Source: CAYWIT01 sp964458415 (GTDB taxonomy: Bacteria; Pseudomonadota; Alphaproteobacteria; Micavibrionales; UBA2020). From it: DNA of 64,000 bases. Below are positions 16,647 through 23,926 of this stretch, piece after piece; the first letter of the stretch is position 1; each line of letters begins with the position of its first letter. The position numbers were made by a program, and so were the translations under genes. The stretch covers positions 1 through 64,000 of the forward strand of contig CAYWIT010000013.1 in the NCBI GenBank assembly GCA_964458415.1. The letters run 5' to 3'. The notes under the pieces are model-generated. The model was not told where the DNA came from and did not search any database. It saw only the letters and a list, made by a program, of their open reading frames with translations.

Positions 16647-17957
16647 TCATCCCTTGGCCCGTGCAGAAACAAGAAACTTGTCAACCTCCGCCTGCACATC
16701 CCGCGCCCGTTCCCTGATTTCTTCGGTCGTTGACAACACATTCGTTGCTGCATCTTTCGTATCAACAGCCGCATTGCTGACGCTTTCGATATTTGCCGTC
16801 ACATTTGTCGTGCCGGAAGCTGCCTCCTGAATATTGCGGGAGATCTCCTGCGTCGCGCTGCCCTGCTCTTCCACCGCCGCCGCGATGGTCGTCTGGATCG
16901 CATTGATGCGCTCGATCGTTCCGCTGATCCGCTGAATCGCGGAAACCGCAGCATTTGTCGAGGCCTGAATACCAGCAATCTGCTGGCCGATATCCTCTGT
17001 TGCCTTTGCCGTCTGATTGGCCAGACTTTTGACCTCGCTGGCAACCACGGAAAATCCTTTTCCCGCCTCGCCCGCCCGGGCTGCCTCGATCGTCGCATTC
17101 AGGGCCAGCAAATTTGTCTGTGCCGCAATATCGCTGATCAACTTGACGACATCGCCGATTTTCTTCGCGTTATCCGCCAGTTCACGGATCTGGATATCCG
17201 CCTGCCCCGCTTCACGCACCGCATCGCCCGCAATTTCAAAAGCGCTGGTCACTTGACGCGATATCTCCGAGATCGAGGAAGAAAGCTCCTCTGTCGCAAC
17301 GGCGACGGTCGCCACGTTCTGCGAAGCCCGCATGGAGGTCTCCGTCGCGTCGGCGGACTGATCGCTGGTCAGTTGCGCTGTTTCCCGCATGGATTCCGCA
17401 GACTGCTTGAGGTCGTTTAATGCCCCCACGACGCTGGACACGGCGCCCCCGACGCTTGCCTCGAAAGCATCGGCCTGCTGCTGAAATCTTCCCAACCGCG
17501 CCTGAATGGAATCCGTGACCTTGTTGATGGCAACGGCGCTGCGGCGGAAAGCCCCCGGCATGCCGGTTTCAATGACCTTGCGGACATAGCGCCCCTGCTC
17601 AACCGCTTCCATCGAATGCTGGGCTTCGCGCACGAAGGAGTCCGTCAGGTCGATCAGCCTGTTGATGGCGTGCGACGTTGCGGCCAGAGCGCCCTTTTCA
17701 GTGATGTGCAAGACACGTGCCTCCATATCCCCCGCCACTACACGCGCGATGGCTTCCATGTCTTTTTTCAGGGATTTATGGACACGCCATTGATAAATGC
17801 CGCCCCAGAGAATTGTTCCGATCACCACTATATGAAAGAGCAGGTGCGGCAGCGGCATGAACCCGCCTTCGATATCCGCAAAGAAATCAAAGATTGTCAG
17901 AGATGAAATCACGGCATAAAAGAAAGATGCCTTAGATAGAGAAGACAAATTCTTCAT
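16647..17957 (-). CDS. Methyl-accepting chemotaxis protein without a periplasmic sensor
   Basis: 436 residues. Two close N-terminal membrane helices (about 8-28 and 36-56) with almost no periplasmic loop, a HAMP-like stretch, then the long signalling coiled coil with the hallmark hairpin ISDIAAQTNLLALNATIEAA and RAGEAGKGFSVVASEVKSLA. It would relay to CheA/CheW. The upstream PAS gene overlaps it by 26 nt, so the input is probably supplied by that protein, as in the Campylobacter CetA/CetB pair. Start follows AAGGGGGCAGCT. Confidence 0.93.
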   Translation of the reverse strand: MKNLSSLSKASFFYAVISSLTIFDFFADIEGGFMPLPHLLFHIVVIGTILWGGIYQWRVHKSLKKDMEAIARVVAGDMEARVLHITEKGALAATSHAINRLIDLTDSFVREAQHSMEAVEQGRYVRKVIETGMPGAFRRSAVAINKVTDSIQARLGRFQQQADAFEASVGGAVSSVVGALNDLKQSAESMRETAQLTSDQSADATETSMRASQNVATVAVATEELSSSISEISRQVTSAFEIAGDAVREAGQADIQIRELADNAKKIGDVVKLISDIAAQTNLLALNATIEAARAGEAGKGFSVVASEVKSLANQTAKATEDIGQQIAGIQASTNAAVSAIQRISGTIERINAIQTTIAAAVEEQGSATQEISRNIQEAASGTTNVTANIESVSNAAVDTKDAATNVLSTTEEIRERARDVQAEVDKFLVSARAKG

Positions 17958-18468
17958 AGCTGCCCCCTTTTTCCTTGAGCATGTTCGTCAGAAGCGCTGT
18001 GGAAGCGGCAAGCCCGTCTTTGGATGACACATGCTTGAGCTCTTCCGCCAGCAACACATCGTAAATCTTTTTAATTTTTTCAACTTGTTCCGGTCTGGGC
18101 TTGCGGCGAACGGAATGATACCCCACCAGCTTCCCGTCCAGATCATAAGAAGGCGTCACATAGGCAAAAACCCAATAATGGTCACCGTTTTGCGCCATAT
18201 TGTTGACATAGGCAAAGATTTCATTCCCCGCCCCGATCGTATCCCACAGCAATTTAAACACGCAGCGCGGCATATCCGGATGACGGATGATGCTGTGCGG
18301 CGCTCCCAGCGCCGCCGCCTCCGGCAACATCGCCAGCCGGAGAAACACGTCATTGGCATAGGTGATATGCCCTTTGGTATCCGTCTTGCTGACAATCAGC
18401 TCATTGTCCGTCCAAGGCCTTTCGCGCCCCGTTGGCTTTAGCGGCTCATCCTTGACTTGTTTCTTCAT
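17932..18468 (-). CDS. Aer-like PAS-domain protein
   Basis: About 178 residues, one PAS domain resembling the FAD-binding sensor of Aer: NELIVSKTDTKGHITYANDV, IIRHPDMPRCVFKLLWDTI, NNMAQNGDHYWVFAYVTPSY, DGKLVGYHSVRRKP. It lacks the membrane anchor and signalling domain of Aer; these are in the overlapping downstream MCP gene. Likely senses redox or energy state. Start ATG 18468 preferred over 18480 because of GGGGGTGGGC just before it. Confidence 0.85.
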   Translation of the reverse strand: MKKQVKDEPLKPTGRERPWTDNELIVSKTDTKGHITYANDVFLRLAMLPEAAALGAPHSIIRHPDMPRCVFKLLWDTIGAGNEIFAYVNNMAQNGDHYWVFAYVTPSYDLDGKLVGYHSVRRKPRPEQVEKIKKIYDVLLAEELKHVSSKDGLAASTALLTNMLKEKGGSYEEFVFSI

Positions 18469-18482
18469 GCCCACCCCCATTA

Positions 18483-18823
18483 GCCAACAAAATATCGAAC
18501 AGTTTCAGTCCTGTATTTCCAGCCTAGTGCGAAATTATTAATAATTGTATAAGCGTATTAAAATAATATATCTCGTAATTATGTCTAAAAGATGACGATT
18601 TATTGGCAGCGCTCCCCCTAATATTTCCAATGACAAAACAAATTGAAGCGACAATCAAAAAGCCTATATGGTGACGGGAATCATATTTGTATGCTAAATT
18701 ATTGAAAACAGTAGATAAAATACGATGTGAAGAACAAATATGCCCCTTTTTATGCCCCACCTTTTCTGAGCATAAACGGGATTCATATCGGCACAGCAAT
18801 TATTTACCACTCACCTTCCAAAC
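18483..18823. other. AT-rich gap with putative attachment site
   Basis: Roughly 340 nt, clearly richer in A+T than its surroundings. It holds a 13-nt copy of part of tRNA-Gly at 18670-18682. An open frame at 18524-18799 shows no recognisable protein and is probably chance. No terminator or promoter stands out. Confidence 0.5.
18670..18682. repeat. Putative far attachment site of tRNA-Gly element
   Basis: GGTGACGGGAATC here is identical to 20626-20638 within the T-arm/acceptor end of tRNA-Gly, in the same orientation. The interval between holds the integrase. The match stops short of the tRNA 3' end, so the call is tentative. Confidence 0.45.
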
Positions 18824-19171
18824 CTAAAGCGCCTCGAAGTATGCCTTAATCTTTTGCGCCATCAAGAATCGGCGTTGCGATATAAACTCCTCGTAAGGCG
18901 GGATTATAGTCCTTCTACCGCTTTGCTTAATGAACCAAAAAGATGCCCTCAGCTTTTTCTCTGTTTCCTCGCACCCTTCTTTTTTAAGAATCCTCTGGAA
19001 CGAAGAAATCCAGTTGCACTCCCCCACTTCACGTTCTTTTGCCCGTGCTATTTCAAGCAAATAGTTCTTCTTTGTTTTCTTTACCTGTGCCTCAGACGTG
19101 CCGTCCTTTTTAAGTTGTGAAAGGGCTTTATTCATCTGCTCCGTTAATTCATCAGCGTATGTCTCATTCAT
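18824..19171 (-). CDS. Hypothetical protein of the tRNA-Gly element
   Basis: 115 residues, strongly charged (LKKDGTSEAQVKKTKKNYLL, FWFIKQSGRRTIIPPYEEFI), no signal or membrane segment, no family recognised. Its ATG overlaps the integrase stop (ATGA), so it is translated together with the integrase and belongs to the same element. It may be an accessory recombination or regulatory protein; this is inference from position only. Confidence 0.65.
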   Translation of the reverse strand: MNETYADELTEQMNKALSQLKKDGTSEAQVKKTKKNYLLEIARAKEREVGECNWISSFQRILKKEGCEETEKKLRASFWFIKQSGRRTIIPPYEEFISQRRFLMAQKIKAYFEAL

Positions 19172-20403
19172 GCCGCTTTCCTGATCTGACGCAGGGCATG
19201 ATCCGCAACGACCTTATCCAGATAATCCGCCCATTCCTGCATCATCTTGGTACGCTTATCCAAGAACTGGGCGCGATCGTAGGCGCGGTCCACTTTACTT
19301 CCGGGGGTATGAGCAAGCTGGCGATCAACGATTTCGTGGGGGTATCCCAGCTTTTCCTTGATGGTCGTCATGGCCAAAGCCCTGCACCCATGACCTGTCA
19401 TACGGCCTTTGTAGCCCAAGGCCTCGATAGCTGAGAGAATGGTATTATTGCTCATGTGCTGAATGGATCGAATTTGGCTTGGAAAAACCCATTTGCAATT
19501 TTTAAAGATGGATACTTCTTCTTTTTGTTCTTTCAGAAGGTCAATCGCTTGCTTAGACAGAGGTACAATATGTGGCTTTTTCATCTTCATACGCTCGGCT
19601 GGGATTTCCCAGACGCCGTTTTCAAGATCAAATTCATCCCATGTAGCTTTTATTAATTCGCTTGTACGAACGAAGGTCAACATCAGCAACTTCATGGCAC
19701 GTCGCGTGCGCGAGAATAAACGGGCCTCGTTCTTATCCAATGCAACAAGAAAATCAGGCACTTCCTTAATGTCGAGAGCGGCGAAGTGCTGAACCTTTGT
19801 CGATTTCAAAGCGCCTTTCAGATCGTGAGCGGTATCACGTTCATTCCGGCCTGTAGACACACCGTAACGAAAAACCTGACCGCAAATTTCCTTGACGCGA
19901 TTTGCAAGATACGGGGCGCGTTTTTCGATGATCCGAAGGGTTTCCAAAAGTTCTGGCGGGGTGATTTCAGCTATCGGGCGTTTGCCTAGTCGTGGAAAAA
20001 TGTTGTTAGCCAACAGAGACAAGACATTTCTTGCGTGAACATCGCTCCAAGTTTCCTTGCGGTTCTCATGCCATTCCCGTGCTACAGCTTCAAAAGTATT
20101 GTCGGCGTTAAGGATTGCCAACCTCTTTTCTTCTTTCTTTGTTGCGGAAGGATCGGCTCCCATAGCCAGTAACTTTTTGGCCTTGTCACGGGCTATCCTT
20201 GCCTCTTGCAGGGTGGTCGTGGGGTATACACCCAAGGCAAGCCTCTTTTCCTTTCCAAGAAACTTATACTTCATGCGCCAGTATTTTGAGCCGTTAGGAT
20301 GAACCTCTAAATACAGACCGCCCGTATTATCAGAGAGGCGGTAAACCTTCGTTTCCGGCTCGGCTGTCTTGCACTTCTTATCTGTCAAAATGGTAATAGC
20401 CAT
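19168..20403 (-). CDS. P4-type tyrosine recombinase (integrase)
   Basis: 411 residues. N-terminal DUF4102 arm-binding domain (LSDNTGGLYLEVHPNGSKYW, RLALGVYPTTTLQEARIARD), a core-binding helix bundle, and a C-terminal catalytic domain with the conserved Arg (TFVRTSELIKATWDEF), HxxR as HGCRALA, the later His (QLAHTPGSK) and the nucleophile Tyr (RAYDRAQFLDKR). All catalytic positions are present, so it could be active. It sits 215 nt from the 3' end of tRNA-Gly, the usual integration target. Start follows AGGAGGAACGCGCC. Confidence 0.95.
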   Translation of the reverse strand: MAITILTDKKCKTAEPETKVYRLSDNTGGLYLEVHPNGSKYWRMKYKFLGKEKRLALGVYPTTTLQEARIARDKAKKLLAMGADPSATKKEEKRLAILNADNTFEAVAREWHENRKETWSDVHARNVLSLLANNIFPRLGKRPIAEITPPELLETLRIIEKRAPYLANRVKEICGQVFRYGVSTGRNERDTAHDLKGALKSTKVQHFAALDIKEVPDFLVALDKNEARLFSRTRRAMKLLMLTFVRTSELIKATWDEFDLENGVWEIPAERMKMKKPHIVPLSKQAIDLLKEQKEEVSIFKNCKWVFPSQIRSIQHMSNNTILSAIEALGYKGRMTGHGCRALAMTTIKEKLGYPHEIVDRQLAHTPGSKVDRAYDRAQFLDKRTKMMQEWADYLDKVVADHALRQIRKAA

Positions 20404-20618
20404 GGCGCGTTCCTCCTAAGGCGATTCTGGGCGGTAGCGACAGTGGTGGGGCATATCTTTAAAGGGCTGGGGCATATGCCCCGTTTTATGCCCCATTATG
20501 CCCCGACTTCTGGCGACCTTTCATAATCATAACTGAACGCGTATAAAAAGTAAATCCATGAATTATATAGATTTTATGAACGAGAATGAACGGTAGCGGA
20601 GGTCTATGGAGGGGGAAA

Positions 20619-20692
20619 TGGAGCGGGTGACGGGAATCGAACCCGCACAGCCAGCTTGGAAGGCTGGAACTCTACCGTTGAGCTACACCCGC
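20619..20692 (-). tRNA. tRNA-Gly(TCC)
   Basis: Reading the minus strand: acceptor GCGGGTG pairs with CACCCGC, D-arm GCTC-AACGGTA-GAGT, anticodon arm CCAGC-CTTCCAA-GCTGG (anticodon TCC), T-arm CGGGTTCGATTCCCG, discriminator T and an encoded CCA (20621-20619). Its 3' end faces the integrase gene. Confidence 0.96.
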
Positions 20693-20812
20693 AGAATTAC
20701 GGTCACAATACAGTTTTTGGCCCCTTCTGTCCAGTAAATGAAGGGCTTGACATTAATTATGGCAACAAATATTATTCCAGAATCCTGAAAAAACGCATAT
20801 GAAGGTTTCTCC

Positions 20813-22255
20813 ATGTCCGCGCCCGCATCCCAACAACCCACAGCTGCCGCCTCCCCTGCGCTGTCGCGCAAGAAATACTGGCAACATCTGGTGGATTACA
20901 AATTTCTGGCGGCGGCCGCGGCGGGCGGCGTATTGGGATTGGCGGGCATCAATGCAGCAGCAGCCCCTCTGCTCGCCGCCTTTCCCGGACTCTTCTTTCA
21001 AGGCCTTCCCTATCTGGCCGTTCCTTTTATTGGCCTGAATATTTTCAAAGCCTTCTCCTCGAAAGGGCTGATGCAGGAAGCCGGCACCTTCGCCCGTTTC
21101 GGCGCCATCATGCTGGTAGGTTTTGGAATCAGCATGGGCATGACGGCGGCACTGTCCGGCCTCCTGCCCTCGGCTGCCGTGCTGACTGGCGGCACTGCGG
21201 CTGTTTCCGCGGGCGCTGCCGGATTTACACAGTATATCCTGCATTCCATCGTCGGTTGCGCCGCATTTGCCGCGCTTTATAAAGCCGCCAAACATCGGCT
21301 GTCTCCGGAGCCCCAGACCGCGCCTGAAAAGAAACCGGGGCTGAAGGGAACCCTGTCACAGGCATGGAACAAAGCAGCCGCCGGTATCTTGAATAAATAC
21401 ACCGCGCCGCCCATCATTGCTGCCGGAAAAATCGCGCATCATGCTGCGCACGGCATGGACTACATCTTTCAAAAATACATGACATGGGTCGGCACCCCTG
21501 CCGTTTTCGCCGTCATGTCAAAAACCGTTGCCACAACAGGTCTGGCAGGCCTTGCCGCCTTTGGCGGATATTACGCCGTCGTTGCATCGGCTTTCGCCGC
21601 GGCTGCCGTCACGCTGACGACAGCAACCGCGCTCTACCAGATCCGCAAAAAAAATCCGGCGACCGAACAGCAAAAGAAAGCCTCCCGCCGCGCACGGCGC
21701 CACAAGTTGAAAAAGGCTTTCCAAGGCACGGCAAAGGTAACGGCCACGGCGCTTGGCACATCGTCGAGCCTTGCCACCATGCCCGTCACCAAACAGGGCC
21801 TGAAGGAAATGGGCGTATCGGAAAAAACGCGCAATTCCGTTGTACCCCTCGGCGCCAATTTTAACATGATGGGAACGTCGCTTTATCTTGGCACCACGGC
21901 CGGATGCGCCAATATCATTTTCGGCAACGAAATGTCGCTGACGCAGCATTTCAACATCATGGCGACCTCTGTCACGATGGCCTTCGGCGCTCCGGGCATG
22001 CCCGCCTCCAATATCACCCTTCTGGCCCCCGTCATGGCGCAAACGGGGCTCCCCCCTTCCAGTATCGAGAAAATGTATGCCATGGTCATCCCCGGCGACC
22101 GCCTTCTGGACATGGGGCAAACCGCGCTCAATGTCTGGGGCGACATGGTCGTGGCGCTCGGCAAGGATCACCGCCAGAAAAAAGCGCGCGCAAAAAACAT
22201 TGCCGCCATCCGTCAAAAGCGGCTTGCAGCGCAGAATGGCATGGCACCGGCATGA
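20813..22255 (+). CDS. Divergent SDF-family (dicarboxylate/amino acid:cation) symporter
   Basis: 480 residues, hydrophobic. The C-terminal half aligns by eye with GltPh-type transporters: GTSSSLATMPVTKQGLKEMG (HP1), VVPLGANFNMMGTSLYLGTT (NMDGT motif), MPASNITLLAPVMAQTGLPP (HP2), DRLLDMGQTALNVWGDM (TM8). Two functional residues differ: NMDGT is NMMGT (a sodium-site Asp lost) and the TM8 substrate-carboxylate Arg is Gln. A basic insert (KKNPATEQQKKASRRARRHK) lies in the middle. Probably transports something other than glutamate or aspartate, or is not sodium driven. Overlaps the ankyrin gene by ATGA. Confidence 0.78.
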   Translation: MSAPASQQPTAAASPALSRKKYWQHLVDYKFLAAAAAGGVLGLAGINAAAAPLLAAFPGLFFQGLPYLAVPFIGLNIFKAFSSKGLMQEAGTFARFGAIMLVGFGISMGMTAALSGLLPSAAVLTGGTAAVSAGAAGFTQYILHSIVGCAAFAALYKAAKHRLSPEPQTAPEKKPGLKGTLSQAWNKAAAGILNKYTAPPIIAAGKIAHHAAHGMDYIFQKYMTWVGTPAVFAVMSKTVATTGLAGLAAFGGYYAVVASAFAAAAVTLTTATALYQIRKKNPATEQQKKASRRARRHKLKKAFQGTAKVTATALGTSSSLATMPVTKQGLKEMGVSEKTRNSVVPLGANFNMMGTSLYLGTTAGCANIIFGNEMSLTQHFNIMATSVTMAFGAPGMPASNITLLAPVMAQTGLPPSSIEKMYAMVIPGDRLLDMGQTALNVWGDMVVALGKDHRQKKARAKNIAAIRQKRLAAQNGMAPA

Positions 22256-23922
22256 CAGAAACAAATAAAAATTCCCTCTCCTCGGCCTTCAATCCGGCGG
22301 ACACGCTGGAAGCCGCCATCGCGCGTCAGGACTGGCTTGCTGCGGGTCGCTTGCTGGCCGCGGGTGCCAAGCCGCCACCTTGTGATGGCGACCCGAATAA
22401 ACCTGCCGGTCAGGCAACCGAAGCCGAGACCGCCCTGACCTATGCGATAAAATTTACAAAGCAGTACCGCCCCATTTTTACCGCCCTTGCCAATGGCGCG
22501 AACGTCAATCTTCCCAATGAACAGGGCGAAACACCCCTTTGGCTTGCCATACGCGGCAACTGGCCTTTTGCGGCCGTCCAGCTCGTCAAACATGGAGCCT
22601 GGCTCGACCCCCTGAAACCGGATGCCAACGAAATCATTGATTACCTCACCGGTGCAACCCGCCTGCTTTCCGTCATTCTGGAAGGCGAAGATTTTGCCGC
22701 CGTAAAAGCCGTTCTGGACTGCGGGGCCAATCCGAACAAACCCGACCAATACGGACTCACCCCGCTCGCCCTCGCCCGGGCGATGAACTGGTCCGCCGTT
22801 GAAACCCTCCTGCTCGAATACGGCGCCAACCCGAATGTCGCCTTTCCCGATCCAAACCAGAAGATCGGACAGAACTCCCTTCTTTGCTATGCCGCCGGGA
22901 GGCAATATTGCCACAGCAACTATGTCCGCGCCTTGATACAAGCGGGCGCAAAAGTTGACTTTATCAACCTGGAAAAACTGTCTCCCGCGCATTATGCCGC
23001 GCTACATAACAAGCCTGACCACTTTCTGGCCCTGCAATCTTCCGGCGTGGATATATTTGCCCCGCATCTCTCCACCAGCCTGCCGCTGCTCCATTGTGCC
23101 TGTCTGCACAATGCATTTGAGACCGCTGCCCTGATCCTCGAGAAATGCCCGCCTGAATACATCAATTGGCCCTTCAAAGGAAATGGATTAACTCCGCTAC
23201 ATCTGGCCATAAACAAGGAAGGCGGCGGCGCGCTTATACAGCTTCTCCTGCGTCATGGCGCTCTTCCCAATCTGGAGGATATTAGTGGTGAGACCGCCCT
23301 GCAGAGCGCGGTCCACAGTTGCAATCCCGAAGCTGTAGAGGCCTTGATCAATGGCGGCGCCGACGTTGCCAAGGACAATAACAACAATAAATCAGACTCT
23401 CCGATTTTCTACCTCCTCTACACCATACACAGCGCCAATATCAAGATTGCACGGCTGTTGCTGGATGCGGGCGCGGATCCCGATGCCCGCGCAGTCAGGA
23501 CCATCAGCGGCCACACGGCAGGGGACAGCCTTGTCTATACGGCCATCTATACCAGAAGTTACGAGATCGCCGCCGCACTTTTTGTAGCTGGCGCTGATCC
23601 GCACGGCACATCCCACAGCGGCGAAAGCGCCATGCATCATTGCCTGCAGCTGCGCGATATAAGAGGTGTCCAACTGCTGTTGAAAAACGGCTTTGACCCG
23701 CAGAGAAAATTTGAATACACCCGCCAATGGGCAGGTAGCAGCATCCAGTACAAGGAGCATTTCCACTGGTCAGCCCATGACTACGCCAAGGATCTTGTCG
23801 CACAATTCGGGTCGGAGACAGACTACGGCAAAATGCTGGAAATGATCGAAAATCATCTCGCCGAATCCGGAATGAACCCCAAACTCGCAAAGCCCTCCCT
23901 GCAGCAAAGCCCAAGATTATAA
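22252..23922 (+). CDS. Ankyrin-repeat protein
   Basis: 556 residues with about 10 ankyrin repeats, for example ANGANVNLPNEQGETPLWLA, LDCGANPNKPDQYGLTPLAL, LLRHGALPNLEDISGETALQ, LLDAGADPDARAV, ALFVAGADPHGTSHSGESAM. No signal peptide or membrane helix, so cytoplasmic scaffold. The start ATG overlaps the symporter stop, hence translational coupling; it may bind the transporter's cytoplasmic loops. A longer frame upstream to 21904 lies inside the symporter gene and is not used. Confidence 0.88.
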   Translation: MTETNKNSLSSAFNPADTLEAAIARQDWLAAGRLLAAGAKPPPCDGDPNKPAGQATEAETALTYAIKFTKQYRPIFTALANGANVNLPNEQGETPLWLAIRGNWPFAAVQLVKHGAWLDPLKPDANEIIDYLTGATRLLSVILEGEDFAAVKAVLDCGANPNKPDQYGLTPLALARAMNWSAVETLLLEYGANPNVAFPDPNQKIGQNSLLCYAAGRQYCHSNYVRALIQAGAKVDFINLEKLSPAHYAALHNKPDHFLALQSSGVDIFAPHLSTSLPLLHCACLHNAFETAALILEKCPPEYINWPFKGNGLTPLHLAINKEGGGALIQLLLRHGALPNLEDISGETALQSAVHSCNPEAVEALINGGADVAKDNNNNKSDSPIFYLLYTIHSANIKIARLLLDAGADPDARAVRTISGHTAGDSLVYTAIYTRSYEIAAALFVAGADPHGTSHSGESAMHHCLQLRDIRGVQLLLKNGFDPQRKFEYTRQWAGSSIQYKEHFHWSAHDYAKDLVAQFGSETDYGKMLEMIENHLAESGMNPKLAKPSLQQSPRL

Positions 23923-23926
23923 GGCC

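Larger units (their letters stand above)
18670..20638 (-). mobile_element. Minimal integrated element at tRNA-Gly
   Basis: About 2 kb bounded by a 13-nt direct repeat (18670-18682 and inside tRNA-Gly at 20626-20638). It contains only the integrase and one coupled small gene. No cargo, replication or excision gene is visible. It is either a stripped remnant or a very small self-inserting unit; the left boundary is not certain. Confidence 0.5.

Noticed and set aside
18524..18799. 91-codon frame in the AT-rich gap
   Set aside because: No ribosome site, no homologous pattern, and it spans the putative attachment repeat.
22252..23922. Start of the ankyrin gene at 21904
   Set aside because: That start would overlap the symporter gene by 350 nt; the ATG at 22252 overlapping its stop is far more likely.
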